A DNA stretch of 64,000 bases from Myroides profundi (GCF_000833025.1 NZ_CP010817.1:620001-684000), one strand, 5' to 3'; positions 24,685 to 34,188 are shown, counted from the first letter of the stretch. A program made the numbers and translations. The notes: generated by a model not told the origin, from the sequence alone.

Positions 24685-27282
24685 TTATTTGAGTTTTTTC
24701 TTTAACTCATTTATCTTCATAATCGCTTCTATTGGCGTGATATTATTGACATCTATAGCAAGGATATCTTCTTTTAATTCTTCTAACAGAGGATCATCTA
24801 GATTAAAGAAACTTAGTTGTAGATCATTTTCTACCGCTTTCAGTGGTTGTTGATCTTTAGCATGTCCTTTTTCTAGTTGCTTTAGCATCTTTTCAGCGCG
24901 TTTTAGAACTGTAGTAGGCATACCTGCCATCTTCGCTACGTGAATACCAAAACTGTGTGCACTACCTCCCGGTACAAGCTTTCTCAAGAACAACACATTA
25001 TCTTTTAGCTCTTTGACTGAGACGTTATAGTTCTTTATTCCATCGAAGTTCTGAGACATATCATTCAGCTCGTGATAGTGAGTAGCGAATAATGTCTTAG
25101 GCTTACCAGGATGCTGGTGTAGGTACTCTGCGATAGCCCAAGCTATAGAGATACCATCGTAGGTACTAGTACCTCGTCCGATCTCGTCTAATAGGACTAA
25201 ACTTCTATCAGAGATATTATTTAGAATAGAGGCTGTCTCATTCATCTCTACCATGAAGGTAGATTCTCCCATCGAGATATTATCTGATGCTCCCACACGT
25301 GTGAATATCTTATCTACTGGTCCCATACGTACTTCTCTAGCAGGGACAAAGCTTCCCATCTGAGCTAACAATACAATAAGTGCTGTCTGTCTAAGGATAG
25401 CAGACTTACCAGACATATTAGGCCCAGTGATCATGATGATCTGTTGTTCTTTATTGTTTAGATAGACATCATTTGTGATATAAGGTGTGTCGTACGCTAG
25501 CTGTTTTTCGATCACAGGGTGACGACCATCTTTTATATCTAGTTCATAAGAGTCGTCTATCAGTGGTCTTACATAGTTATTCTCAATAGCCTGCTGTGCG
25601 AAAGAGCTCAGACAGTCTAGCTGTGCGATAAGATTAGCATTTAGCTGTACAGGTTTGATATATTGAGCACACCAAGCTACGAACTGTTCGAACAATTCGT
25701 TCTCTAGCTTATAGATTTTCTCTTCTGCACCTAGTATCTTGGTTTCGTATTCTTTTAACTCCTCCGTGATATAACGCTCTGCATTCACTAGCGTCTGCTT
25801 TCTAATCCACTCTGCAGGCACTTTATTTTTATGTGTATTACGCACTTCTATATAGTACCCGAATACGTTGTTAAACGATATTTTAAGCGAAGGAATACCT
25901 GTCTTCTCACTTTCTCTGATCTCCATAGCCTCTAGCAGTTCCTTACCAGAAGTAGAGATTTTGCGCAGTTCGTCTAACTCTGGGTGTACACCTTGTGCTA
26001 TTGCATTTCCTTTTGCTATCGCTACAGGAGCATCTTCACTGATGGTAGCTCTGATCTTTTCTCTTAGTAGCTCACACCCATGTAGTGTATTCCCCATTTG
26101 TTTTAGAGAATCATTATTACTTTTTTGGGCAGTCTCCTTGATCGGAATAATAGCGTCTAATGAATCATTCAGGTAGATTAACTCTCTAGGAGATACCTTA
26201 CCAGTAGCGATCTTAGAGATTAATCGTTCTAAGTCAGATATCTTCTTTATTTGGGTTTGGAAGAGTGTTAAGAGTTCATTGTTCTCTTTTAGTATCTCTA
26301 CGATATTATGTCTATCCGTAATCTTCTTAGTGTCCTTAAGTGGTAACGCTAGCCAACGCTTCAGTAGACGACCTCCCATAGGAGATAAGGTCTTATCTAT
26401 CACGTCTAATAGGGTTATCGCATTCAGGTTAGCACTGTTGTATAACTCTAAGTTTCTGATCGTAAAACGATCCATCCACACATATGCATCTTCAGCGATA
26501 CGCTGTATATTAGAGATATGCTCTAGTCTAGTGTGCTGTGTCTCTGATAAGTAATATAGTATCGCTCCACAGGCTATCGTTCCCTCTACTAAATCTTCTA
26601 CTCCAAAACCTTTTAGGGAATTAGTTTTAAAATGAGTAGTCAAAGACTCAAATGCAAAGTCAGTCTTGAATACCCAGTCATCTAGTAAGAATAGATTATA
26701 AGTAGTCCCGTAGTTCTGTAAGAAGTGTGTCTTATTACTTTTCTGTACTAGAATTTCACTAGGGGCAAAGTTCTGTAGTAGTTTATCTATATAATCTTGA
26801 TCTCCTTCAGTGGTCAAAAACTCTCCTGTAGAAACATCTAAGAATGATATACCGATTGTCTTTTTAGCAAAGTGTATTGCACATAAGAAGTTGTTAGATT
26901 TAGAATGTAACACTTCATCATTTAAGGCAACACCAGGTGTTACTAACTCAGTAACTCCTCTTTTGACAATAGTTTTAGTTGTTTTAGGGTCTTCTAGCTG
27001 GTCACAGATAGCTACTCTTAGCCCAGCTTTGACTAACTTAGGTAGGTATACATTAATCGAGTGATGAGGAAAACCTGCTAATTCTGTTTCACTAGCTGTA
27101 CCTGCACTTCGTTTGGTTAATGTAATGCCTAATATTTTAGATGCTCTGACAGCGTCTTCACCGAATGTCTCGTAAAAATCTCCTACGCGAAATAATAGAC
27201 AAGCATCAGGATACTTGGCTTTTATATCGTTGTATTGTTTCATTAATGGAGTTTCCTTAGGTGCTTTCGCTTTAGCAGTCAT
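24685..27282 (-). CDS. mutS: DNA mismatch repair protein MutS
   Basis: This protein recognises mismatches and starts DNA repair. The 865-residue product begins with the mismatch-binding domain carrying the Phe-X-Glu motif in [14 protein letters not shown]. The connector, lever and clamp domains follow, then the ATPase with Walker [14 protein letters not shown] (about residue 613) and Walker [17 protein letters not shown]. Length is normal for MutS. It has its own promoter and is a single-gene unit. Confidence 0.96.
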   Translation of the reverse strand: MTAKAKAPKETPLMKQYNDIKAKYPDACLLFRVGDFYETFGEDAVRASKILGITLTKRSAGTASETELAGFPHHSINVYLPKLVKAGLRVAICDQLEDPKTTKTIVKRGVTELVTPGVALNDEVLHSKSNNFLCAIHFAKKTIGISFLDVSTGEFLTTEGDQDYIDKLLQNFAPSEILVQKSNKTHFLQNYGTTYNLFLLDDWVFKTDFAFESLTTHFKTNSLKGFGVEDLVEGTIACGAILYYLSETQHTRLEHISNIQRIAEDAYVWMDRFTIRNLELYNSANLNAITLLDVIDKTLSPMGGRLLKRWLALPLKDTKKITDRHNIVEILKENNELLTLFQTQIKKISDLERLISKIATGKVSPRELIYLNDSLDAIIPIKETAQKSNNDSLKQMGNTLHGCELLREKIRATISEDAPVAIAKGNAIAQGVHPELDELRKISTSGKELLEAMEIRESEKTGIPSLKISFNNVFGYYIEVRNTHKNKVPAEWIRKQTLVNAERYITEELKEYETKILGAEEKIYKLENELFEQFVAWCAQYIKPVQLNANLIAQLDCLSSFAQQAIENNYVRPLIDDSYELDIKDGRHPVIEKQLAYDTPYITNDVYLNNKEQQIIMITGPNMSGKSAILRQTALIVLLAQMGSFVPAREVRMGPVDKIFTRVGASDNISMGESTFMVEMNETASILNNISDRSLVLLDEIGRGTSTYDGISIAWAIAEYLHQHPGKPKTLFATHYHELNDMSQNFDGIKNYNVSVKELKDNVLFLRKLVPGGSAHSFGIHVAKMAGMPTTVLKRAEKMLKQLEKGHAKDQQPLKAVENDLQLSFFNLDDPLLEELKEDILAIDVNNITPIEAIMKINELKKKLK

Positions 27283-27306
27283 AATGTAGTTTTGTGTTTC
27301 AAATTA

Positions 27307-27314
27307 CAAATATA
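27307..27314 (-). promoter_or_regulatory. -7 box of mutS
   Basis: The minus strand reads TATATTTG about 25 bp upstream of the mutS ATG. A possible TTTG lies further upstream but at short spacing. Confidence 0.55.
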
Positions 27315-27353
27315 ACAGATACATTTTACAAACGCTATTTGCTTAATGAACTT

Positions 27354-27872
27354 CTAAGAGAGTGGTATTCCATAATACCTTTTTAGTCTGCGTATGATCA
27401 TAGAGGTAAGTACTGTTATCGTCAGACCTATCACACACCCTAAGGTCACTGCTAAGCATCTAAACAATGGAGTAGCCTCTACTGAGCTAGCAGTATGCGG
27501 CTGTACAAGGATAATGATAAGAGCTACTAAGGCTACTCGAGCCATATTTAATATCTTGAATAGATAACAGGTCATGATCGTTAGAAATACACCTAATAAA
27601 CTAATATAGAAATCAGGGCTTGGATGAATTTCTAAGCAAACTAAACCAACAGCAGATCCTACTAGATTTGACTTAAATCGCTCTACAGATAGCTTTTTAG
27701 AATTCTGACCTTCTGGTGAGATAACTAGCATAATAGAGATTAAAGTCCACAGGATTTCATAGTTAGGATATTTTAAGAATAGTAGATATCCGATATAAAA
27801 CCCGATAAAGCATCTGGTTGTATAGATAATGACTGGGGATGTTATAATTCTAGTTATGAGAGTTCTTACCAT
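27354..27872 (-). CDS. Short FUSC-like membrane protein
   Basis: This is a 172-residue protein with about five transmembrane segments. ILWTLISIMLVISPEGQNSKKLSVERF... and VGLVCLEIHP match the membrane module of the FUSC/aromatic acid exporter superfamily (pattern: two helices, RxxxNLVGSAVG, further helices). Typical FUSC exporters are 340-700 residues, so this is a minimal version with no soluble domain. I start at the ATG at 27872 because the longer frame starts inside the promoter box at 27891. Function is unknown. Confidence 0.75.
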   Translation of the reverse strand: MVRTLITRIITSPVIIYTTRCFIGFYIGYLLFLKYPNYEILWTLISIMLVISPEGQNSKKLSVERFKSNLVGSAVGLVCLEIHPSPDFYISLLGVFLTIMTCYLFKILNMARVALVALIIILVQPHTASSVEATPLFRCLAVTLGCVIGLTITVLTSMIIRRLKRYYGIPLS

Positions 27873-27890
27873 AGATTTTTTTTGAGTGTG

Positions 27891-27898
27891 CAAAGGTA
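27891..27898 (-). promoter_or_regulatory. -7 box of the FUSC-like gene
   Basis: The minus strand reads TACCTTTG, about 20 bp upstream of the chosen ATG, and overlaps an alternative TTG start, which it argues against. Confidence 0.6.
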
Positions 27899-28035
27899 GG
27901 AACTCTCATTCGATATTGCAATAATATCTTATTTCTGTTTTTTATATAGCTGAAAAGTATGAAATAATGTTAAAAAATAGTAAAAAACAAGATAAAGGAG
28001 ACTTATGACAATTTAGGTCTGTCTCAAGTTAAAAA

Positions 28036-28323
28036 TTACGAAATACTAGCACATGCAAAAAATATAATAGAGATAATAGATAGTAAGATGGCTAGTATTG
28101 GGAATTTCTGAACACTGATTTGTTTAGATTCTAGTAAGGTACAGATAATCGTAGGGAAGATAATGAGTCCTGTCAGACAGAGTATCCAAGCGAATTCGAT
28201 CAGATGTACATATTTAGGACTTTGAACAAAGTCAGCAATAAGTGAGCCCTGAAATATCACCACAAATACTAGATTGTTTAATATGGTGAGCAGAGCCAGA
28301 TGGTTTAGTACTTTCTTAGTCAT
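28036..28323 (-). CDS. Small hypothetical membrane protein
   Basis: This is a 95-residue protein with three predicted transmembrane segments (about 8-30, 42-64, 74-94). I do not recognise a family. It starts at an ATG at 28323 with a -7 box upstream. There is no sign of degradation. Confidence 0.7.
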   Translation of the reverse strand: MTKKVLNHLALLTILNNLVFVVIFQGSLIADFVQSPKYVHLIEFAWILCLTGLIIFPTIICTLLESKQISVQKFPILAILLSIISIIFFACASIS

Positions 28324-28350
28324 GGTGGTGGTGGCTTTGTTGGTTTATAA

Positions 28351-28358
28351 CAAAGTTA
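28351..28358 (-). promoter_or_regulatory. -7 box of the small membrane protein gene
   Basis: The minus strand reads TAACTTTG, matching TAnnTTTG, 28 bp upstream of the ATG. Confidence 0.5.
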
Positions 28359-28555
28359 GCCAATGTATAAGGAGAATGTAGGAATAGAGTAGGTAATGTT
28401 TGTTTCAATACTATAATAATGAAGGTGTTGTGTTTGAATAGTATTGCTTTTTTATTGCGTGTAATTATATTGATTAATGTATAATTAGTTAAAAATAAAA
28501 TCTAGATGAGAGTAATCCATTTGATAAATAGTATTTTTGCTAAAATTTTTAAGTC

Positions 28556-29080
28556 ATGCGTAAATTAGCCAATAGCGAATTGGATCGTAAAAATGTAGAA
28601 GAGTTTAAAGCTTCTGAGAAAACACCTATTATTGTAGTTTTAGATGATGTAAGAAGTTTACATAATATTGGGTCTGTATTCAGAACGTGCGATGCTTTTT
28701 TAGTTGAGAAAGTATATCTATGTGGTATCACCGCTACCCCTCCAAATAAAGAAATACACAAAACAGCTTTAGGGGCTACCGAAACTGTAGAGTGGGAATA
28801 TGCTAAGGATGTAGTAGAAGTAGTGAAGTCATTAAAAGAAAGTGGAGTATCTGTACAGTCTGTAGAACAAGTAGAGAATAGCGTAATGCTAAATGACTTT
28901 AAGGTAACAGAAGGAGCGAAATATGCATTAGTATTCGGTAATGAGGTAAAAGGAGTTAATCAAGAGGTGGTAAACTTAAGTGATGGAGTGATCGAGATTC
29001 CACAGCTAGGTACGAAACATTCTTTAAATATCTCTGTAAGTGCAGGAATCGTAATCTGGGACTTATTCCAACAGATGTAA
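28556..29080 (+). CDS. TrmH/SpoU-family RNA methyltransferase
   Basis: This is a 174-residue SPOUT methyltransferase that probably 2'-O-methylates a tRNA or rRNA ribose using S-adenosylmethionine. The three family motifs are present: motif 1 DDVRSLHNIGSVFRTC (about 30-45), motif 2 ALVFGNEVKGV (about 120), and motif 3 IEIPQLGTKHSLNISVSAG (about 142-160), which forms the trefoil knot. It lacks the N-terminal extension of RlmB. The last 65 bp of the gene plus a few bases are repeated directly after the stop codon. The RNA target cannot be told from sequence. Confidence 0.9.
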   Translation: MRKLANSELDRKNVEEFKASEKTPIIVVLDDVRSLHNIGSVFRTCDAFLVEKVYLCGITATPPNKEIHKTALGATETVEWEYAKDVVEVVKSLKESGVSVQSVEQVENSVMLNDFKVTEGAKYALVFGNEVKGVNQEVVNLSDGVIEIPQLGTKHSLNISVSAGIVIWDLFQQM

Positions 29081-29155
29081 TATCGTAACATTCTTTAAAT
29101 ATCTCTGTGAGTGCAGGGATTGTAATCTGGGACTTATTCCAACAGATGTAATATC
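29016..29155 (+). repeat. Tandem duplication of the TrmH gene 3' end
   Basis: 29016-29084 is repeated at 29087-29155 (period 71 bp). The copies differ at three positions. In the reading frame of the gene these are GTA/GTG, GGA/GGG and ATC/ATT, all silent. The second copy lies after the stop codon and is not part of an open frame with a start. Confidence 0.93.
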
Positions 29156-29179
29156 TTATCAATATTTATATAGCGAAGA

Positions 29180-29208
29180 GCTACTTCTATACGAAGTAGC
29201 TTTTTTTT
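29180..29208 (+). terminator. Terminator after the TrmH gene
   Basis: GCTACTTC-TATAC-GAAGTAGC is followed by eight T. It lies beyond the duplicated 3' end. Confidence 0.9.
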
Positions 29209-29583
29209 ATGTCTATATAACAGAAATTATTGACCTATAATGCCCTCTAGTGGAGATAATGAGTGATCATGGAGTTATTGCCCTTGTATGGAGAATATGA
29301 TTTATATTAATTGGTTGATATATAGTTGTTTATTTTGTTTTTAACTAGAATCGTTCGGGTAGTACTTGGGTGAAGCATTGGTTTTGCTTGGAAAAACACT
29401 TTTTTACCGAAGGATAGCAAAACTGTATCCGAACAACATCGTTATAAATATTGAATTTCATTGACTTAAGAATGATAATAAGCTAGAGAAAGCATGGTCA
29501 TAAGTAACCAAAATAATCAAAATAGGGCAGGGTAATATGTATAATTTAATGATATTATCACGTTATAGTAATGGACTAAATAA
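29209..29583. other. Intergenic region with a structured element
   Basis: No supported gene is seen. It contains the hairpin element at 29353-29434 and otherwise plain AT-rich sequence up to the promoter box at 29584. Confidence 0.55.
29353..29434. repeat. Long imperfect hairpin element
   Basis: GTTCGGGTA (29353-29361) pairs with TATCCGAAC (29426-29434) using one G-T pair. GTTTTGCT (29381-29388) pairs perfectly with AGCAAAAC (29416-29423). Inside, TTGG/CCGA and AAAAA-CAC-TTTTT can also pair. A 19-nt bulge lies on the left side. It may be a structured RNA or a repeat-family element. Confidence 0.5.
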
Positions 29584-29591
29584 TATCTTTG
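29584..29591 (+). promoter_or_regulatory. -7 box upstream of the first DUF3806-like gene
   Basis: TATCTTTG lies 20 bp upstream of the ATG at 29612. It supports that start over an in-frame ATG at 29537, which would lie upstream of the transcript start. Confidence 0.45.
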
Positions 29592-29611
29592 AGATAAATA
29601 AAAGAGAAATA

Positions 29612-30490
29612 ATGAAGGTATTCGAAATAGGAAGTGGGCAGACTATTATAAAAGGGCCGAGTCATTATTATAGTTGTAATGATGGGGATAGTACTGTGAT
29701 ACTATACAGAGGCGAGCATGATGACGAGCCTCTGATTAGATTTAGTGTTATCTCTTTTACGAGAGCTGAGGGAGTGACACAGAAAGCCTTATTACAAGAC
29801 TTTAAGGATAAAGCTCATCAGAAGAATACAGAGGCTGTGACGTATAAAGGAAAAAGTTATTTCTGTTATGCTAGTGAGGATCAGGAGGAGCTGTATATGC
29901 ACATATTTGAGGTGATGTATGGTGATGATATTATCATAGGGTCATTGACTGCAAATAAGGAGGATAGAGATAGTGATGAGGTAGCTGTCTATCTAAAAGA
30001 GATAGAAGAGATGATCAGAAGTATAGATAGTCTATCTTCTCTACAGTTTCCATTACTAGAACCTAAGTATGATGACCTAGTACGTCTAGAGACAGAGTCA
30101 GTTAAAGTATTAGGGATAGCATCAGAAGACCTTCAGGCTTATCACGAGAGTGGTGACGCTATAAAGAAGTTACAGGAGATACTGAATCTAAGAGAGTATG
30201 CCGTAAATGATTATGAATATCATCAGGCACTAGGTATCTTGTTCGGAGCTTGTTTTCAGTATAGATATAGTGATTTTCATTGGATAGTGGTACATGATCA
30301 GTATGGTAGAGAGATGGCGTTACAGTATCAAGACTACGCCTTGCAATGTTTTCCGATTACGATGATTACTAAGCGCATAGAAGATGAGGTAGATATCGAT
30401 GTTATAGCCTTAATAGAGGAAGTAGTACAGCATATAGAGGTGGCTATAGAGAGTGATAAAGGGTATACCCGACTAGAGTATAATTATTAA
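29612..30490 (+). CDS. DUF3806-like protein, paralogue 1
   Basis: This is a 292-residue soluble protein with an acidic character and no signal peptide. The N-terminal domain (about 1-150) is of unknown type. The C-terminal part contains YHQALGILFGACFQYRYSDF ... ALQYQDYALQCFPITMITKR, which resembles DUF3806. It shares order, spacing and start (MKVFEIG against MQYIDLG) with the gene at 31754, so the two are paralogues. They flank a serine hydrolase gene. Function is unknown. Confidence 0.75.
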   Translation: MKVFEIGSGQTIIKGPSHYYSCNDGDSTVILYRGEHDDEPLIRFSVISFTRAEGVTQKALLQDFKDKAHQKNTEAVTYKGKSYFCYASEDQEELYMHIFEVMYGDDIIIGSLTANKEDRDSDEVAVYLKEIEEMIRSIDSLSSLQFPLLEPKYDDLVRLETESVKVLGIASEDLQAYHESGDAIKKLQEILNLREYAVNDYEYHQALGILFGACFQYRYSDFHWIVVHDQYGREMALQYQDYALQCFPITMITKRIEDEVDIDVIALIEEVVQHIEVAIESDKGYTRLEYNY

Positions 30491-30594
30491 TAAGAATAGT
30501 AGTCAAGAGATAGACTTTCTTTTGATTTATATATAACCGTAACATTCGTAGCTCGATAGCTACTGATTAATTATAATACATTAAAACGATTAGG

Positions 30595-31647
30595 ATGAAC
30601 ACCAAGATATTATTGCTCGTGATGATGTTATCTTCTGTTGTATTTGGACAAGAGATACAGGGATATAAGTTAGATCACTATTTAAACGAATTGTCTAAGA
30701 ATAATACAGAAGCAGGCAGTCTCTCTATTTTTAAAAAAGGAGTAGAAGTCTATCATAAAAACTTTGGACAAGAGAATTTACCCGATACCTCGTCTGATGA
30801 GAATAAGATGTATCAGATAGGATCGGTAACTAAGCTTTATACTGCTGTGATTATATTTAAGTTAATCGAAGAGGGCAAATTAGAGTTGACCACTAAGTTA
30901 TCTGACTTCTATTCAGATATGCCTAATGCTGATCGTATCACGATTAAGAATCTGCTAGATCACAGTAGTGGACTAGGGAGCTATGTAGTCAAAAATGGAG
31001 AAGTGTGGGTGACAGAGAAAGTGACAGAGCAGGAGATATTAAACTTGATAAAAGAGCAAGGAGTGAAGTTCGCTCCTGATACAGATCGCGCATATTCTAA
31101 TTCGGCTTATTATCTATTGACTAAAATAATAGAAGAGGTGACTGATAAACCTTATCATTTATTAGTCAATCAGTATATCGTGAATCCATTGAGGTTAGAA
31201 AGTACATATTCTGCTAAATCGATGCCTATCTATGTGCATAAACCATATCAATTCAAACATGGGCAATGGGCAGAAATGGTAGATATTAACCCGATGAATA
31301 TTATAGGGGTGGGAGATTTGACCACGACTACTAAAGAGTTGAATATCTTCATTTATAATTTATTTCAAGGTAAAATAATTACATCAGCCTCTTTAGAATC
31401 AATGTTGCCTCAAAAAATAGAAGGTAAATTTGGGAGAGGTATAATGTATTTAGTCTATGACAATGTAAGCTTTTACGGGCATGGTGGAGACACACTAGGG
31501 ACACATACGATGCTAGTATATAATCCAGATGATGAAGTATCTATCGCTTATAGTAGTAATGCGCAGCAGGTACCTGATCAGGTGTTTAAGGGTATCGTGA
31601 ATATTCTGTACCCTAACGGCTATAAAATACTGAAAGGAGAAGACTAA
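30595..31647 (+). CDS. Beta-lactamase-family serine hydrolase
   Basis: This is a 350-residue exported protein with a signal peptide (ending near VVFGQ) and the penicillin-binding/beta-lactamase class C fold. Its nucleophile motif is SVTK (about residue 79), the second motif is YSNS (about 164) and the third is HGGD near 299. Such proteins act as peptidases, esterases or D-aminopeptidases more often than as true beta-lactamases, so resistance should not be assumed. It lies between the two DUF3806-like paralogues. Confidence 0.9.
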   Translation: MNTKILLLVMMLSSVVFGQEIQGYKLDHYLNELSKNNTEAGSLSIFKKGVEVYHKNFGQENLPDTSSDENKMYQIGSVTKLYTAVIIFKLIEEGKLELTTKLSDFYSDMPNADRITIKNLLDHSSGLGSYVVKNGEVWVTEKVTEQEILNLIKEQGVKFAPDTDRAYSNSAYYLLTKIIEEVTDKPYHLLVNQYIVNPLRLESTYSAKSMPIYVHKPYQFKHGQWAEMVDINPMNIIGVGDLTTTTKELNIFIYNLFQGKIITSASLESMLPQKIEGKFGRGIMYLVYDNVSFYGHGGDTLGTHTMLVYNPDDEVSIAYSSNAQQVPDQVFKGIVNILYPNGYKILKGED

Positions 31648-31654
31648 AACAGAC

Positions 31655-31683
31655 AAGCTAACGTAATGGTTAGCTTTTTTTAT
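31655..31683 (+). terminator. Terminator after the serine hydrolase gene
   Basis: AAGCTAAC-GTAATG-GTTAGCTT is followed by T residues. Confidence 0.85.
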
Positions 31684-31753
31684 AAGATGATAATATAACT
31701 TTTCTGACTACAATAAAAAAGGTATATTTATCTAAGGATAATAAGTGAAGCGT

Positions 31754-32599
31754 ATGCAATATATAGATTTAGGAGTAGAGAAGTTAGTATTGGTAATACC
31801 TGATGAGTACGATGTAGAGTTAGCAGATTATGGAGGGTTTATCTTGACTAAAGACGGAGTGAGTTATCTACCTTATATCTCTGTGTATGAGATAAGGACA
31901 GTAGGAGGAGAGGACTTTGACTTCGAGCAGGTGTTAGAAGACTTTACTACTGAAGCGAGTCATATAGAAGAGGAGGTAAAGGAAGTAGGAGATAAGTTCT
32001 ATTATATGACAGAGCTAGAGATAGAAGATTTATATATCTATGAGTATTCTGTATTGTATAACAATGTACGCTTTGAGCTTCAGTTATTCATCAGTCAGTC
32101 AGATGTAAATTCTGAGTTAGCAAGTGACTATCTAGAAGAGACAGTGCAGATGATAGAATATGTCGGGATAGTCCTTAACGAAGACCATAGTAGTCAAGCC
32201 TTGACTCCTGAAGAGCTCGAGTTTATAGAGTCTAGTGTAAGTAAGCTCTTAGGAGCTAATCAATATGAGTTAAAATCAGTATTTGATTCTGGTAAGGCGT
32301 TGGACATACTGCAGTGGTTATTCGATGAGCAGTGCTTTGATCTAAAGGATAAAGAATATCTAGGTAAGTTAGGATTGTTATTCGGGGCGTTACTTCGTTA
32401 TTATTATATCGATTTTGAATGGGTAGGTGTAGAAGGTGACCTAGGCTATGAGTACGCCTTACAGTATAAGGATACAGAAGTCGTTATTTTTCCGATTAGC
32501 TTAGTAGTCTCTCGTCTAGAAGCGGGAGAGCATATCCAAATAGCGCGTTTATTAGATAAAATATTTCAATCTGTAGAAGATCAGTTCGAGGAAGAATAA
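31754..32599 (+). CDS. DUF3806-like protein, paralogue 2
   Basis: This is a 281-residue acidic soluble protein, paralogous to the gene at 29612. The C-terminal region LGKLGLLFGALLRYYYIDF ... ALQYKDTEVVIFPISLVVSR matches its counterpart position by position. I start at the ATG at 31754, which aligns with the start of the paralogue; an in-frame GTG lies three codons upstream. Charged residues dominate (many E and D) and no membrane segment or signal is seen. Function is unknown. Confidence 0.75.
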   Translation: MQYIDLGVEKLVLVIPDEYDVELADYGGFILTKDGVSYLPYISVYEIRTVGGEDFDFEQVLEDFTTEASHIEEEVKEVGDKFYYMTELEIEDLYIYEYSVLYNNVRFELQLFISQSDVNSELASDYLEETVQMIEYVGIVLNEDHSSQALTPEELEFIESSVSKLLGANQYELKSVFDSGKALDILQWLFDEQCFDLKDKEYLGKLGLLFGALLRYYYIDFEWVGVEGDLGYEYALQYKDTEVVIFPISLVVSRLEAGEHIQIARLLDKIFQSVEDQFEEE

Positions 32600-32654
32600 A
32601 TGTAGTTATATACGTTCTTAATTTAGGTTAAGTGTATGAGGGTGTATATGGTTA

Positions 32655-32662
32655 TACATTTG
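32655..32662 (+). promoter_or_regulatory. -7 box of the YceI-family gene
   Basis: TACATTTG lies 58 bp upstream of the ATG at 32721. No ideal -33 element is seen. Confidence 0.5.
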
Positions 32663-32720
32663 TCTCATACAAAACGCTACTGATAAGACAGTGGTTATAA
32701 CCTTAAAAAATAGAATTATT

Positions 32721-33251
32721 ATGACAAATACAGTTTGGAATATCGACCCTACACATTCAGAAATAGGATTCAAAGTAAAACACATGATGTTTACGAATGT
32801 ATCAGGTAAGTTTAATGACTTCACATCGACAATTAAGAATGTAGATGCAGCATTCGAAACTTCAGAAATATCATTTACAGCAAAGGTAGCTTCTATAGAT
32901 ACAAATAATGCAGATAGAGATACTCACCTAAAAAGTGCAGATTTCTTTGAAACAGAGCTTTATCAAGATATCGTGTTTACTTCTACAAGTATTCAGAAAA
33001 AAACAGATAACTTCTATGTAGTGACTGGTATGCTAACAATAAAAGGAGTGACGAAAGAAGTAGCATTTAATGCAGAATATAGTGGAGTACTAGTAGATCC
33101 ATGGGGAAATACTAAGATAGGACTGTCTCTAGAGTCTAAGATTAACCGTAAAGAGTTTGGACTGACTTGGAATGCTGGTTTAGAAACAGGTGGAGTGTTA
33201 GTAGGAGAGGATATTAAGTTATTCGCTGAAGTACAGTTTGCTAAAGCTTAA
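32721..33251 (+). CDS. YceI-family lipid-binding-like protein
   Basis: This is a 176-residue YceI-family protein, a lipocalin-like barrel that binds isoprenoid or other lipids in studied members. It shows the family start WNIDPTHSEIGFKVKHM, the DTNNADRDTHLKSADFF motif and the closing GLTWNAGLETGGVLVGEDI. The start is the ATG at 32721; a longer frame begins in sequence without family similarity. No signal peptide is visible, so it may be cytoplasmic. It is followed by a terminator. Confidence 0.92.
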   Translation: MTNTVWNIDPTHSEIGFKVKHMMFTNVSGKFNDFTSTIKNVDAAFETSEISFTAKVASIDTNNADRDTHLKSADFFETELYQDIVFTSTSIQKKTDNFYVVTGMLTIKGVTKEVAFNAEYSGVLVDPWGNTKIGLSLESKINRKEFGLTWNAGLETGGVLVGEDIKLFAEVQFAKA

Positions 33252-33291
33252 TGATGTCTTCATAGATGTAAATTTTTAATATACAAGTGCG

Positions 33292-33326
33292 AAAGCCTTC
33301 AAAGAGATTTCTTTGAAGGCTTTTTT
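33292..33326 (+). terminator. Terminator after the YceI-family gene
   Basis: AAAGCCTTCAAAG pairs with CTTTGAAGGCTTT, followed by T residues. Confidence 0.9.
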
Positions 33327-33420
33327 TTGTATTTGAGAATTAAGTGATTTTATTATATTTGTTTCCTTAGTCACTATGTAGTGACTATATAAGATAACTG
33401 AACTTAATATACAGAGAATC

Positions 33421-34143
33421 ATGAGTTGTAAAACGTCTCATACAGATTTATCAACAGGATATTGTCCTGATTGTGGAGAATCAATTAAGCTAAAGAGAAT
33501 AGATAGTCACTATGTTTTGCATGAGATAAGCCACGTTTTACACGTTGAGAAAGGTATATTCTATACTATAAAAGAACTATTGTTAAAACCAGGTATTACA
33601 GTTCAGAAGTTTATTACTGAGGATAGAAGTAAGTTAGTAAAGCCTATTATATTCATTATTATAGCTTCTCTTGTTTACTCCCTTATTGCTCACTATTTTC
33701 ACATAGAGAGTTTTGTTTCTTACCATCATTCAGGAGGTGGCGGAGTGGCAGATAGTATATTTCTCTGGGGAGATACTCATTCTGGGTATATGAATATAAT
33801 TATAGGAGTGTTTATAGCGGTATGGGCTAAGGTGTTGTTTAAAAAACACTCTTTTAATTTATTTGAGATATTGATTTTATTGTGCTTTGTGACAGGAATG
33901 TCTATGTTGATATTTTCTGTGTTTGCTATTATACAAGGGATAGTAAAGGTTAATTTAATGGCGATTGCAGGAGTGGTAGGTGTGCTCTATTGTACTTGGG
34001 GAATAGGACAATTCTTTGAAGTGAGAAGTATAAAGAGTTATTTGAAAGCTTTCTTTGCTTATGTTTTAGGGATGCTTACATTCTCAGTATTAGTGATTAT
34101 AATAGGAGAGTTACTAGATTATGTCATACTTCAAAGTAAGTAA
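33421..34143 (+). CDS. DUF3667 membrane protein
   Basis: This is a 240-residue protein of the DUF3667 family. A short zinc-ribbon-like N-terminus (CKTSHTDLSTGYCPDCGES) is followed by KLKRIDSHYVLHEISHVLHVEKGIFYTIKELLLKPG and about five transmembrane segments. The family is common in Bacteroidota and its function is unknown. It stands alone and converges with the DUF1543 gene at a long symmetric terminator. Confidence 0.88.
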   Translation: MSCKTSHTDLSTGYCPDCGESIKLKRIDSHYVLHEISHVLHVEKGIFYTIKELLLKPGITVQKFITEDRSKLVKPIIFIIIASLVYSLIAHYFHIESFVSYHHSGGGGVADSIFLWGDTHSGYMNIIIGVFIAVWAKVLFKKHSFNLFEILILLCFVTGMSMLIFSVFAIIQGIVKVNLMAIAGVVGVLYCTWGIGQFFEVRSIKSYLKAFFAYVLGMLTFSVLVIIIGELLDYVILQSK

Positions 34144-34145
34144 AT

Positions 34146-34184
34146 AAAGAACGTCCCATGATATACTATCATGGGACGTTCTTT
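34146..34184. terminator. Bidirectional terminator
   Basis: An 18-bp perfect stem (34146-34163 with 34167-34184) with a 3-nt loop lies between two convergent genes. Confidence 0.85.
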
Positions 34185-34188
34185 ATAG

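Noticed and set aside
30595..31647. Antibiotic-resistance beta-lactamase
   Set aside because: The SxxK, YSN and HGG motifs occur in many peptidases and esterases of this fold, so resistance cannot be inferred.
29612..32599. Toxin-antitoxin or defence system
   Set aside because: No toxin, nuclease or other defence domain is visible; the middle gene is an exported hydrolase and the outer proteins are of unknown function.
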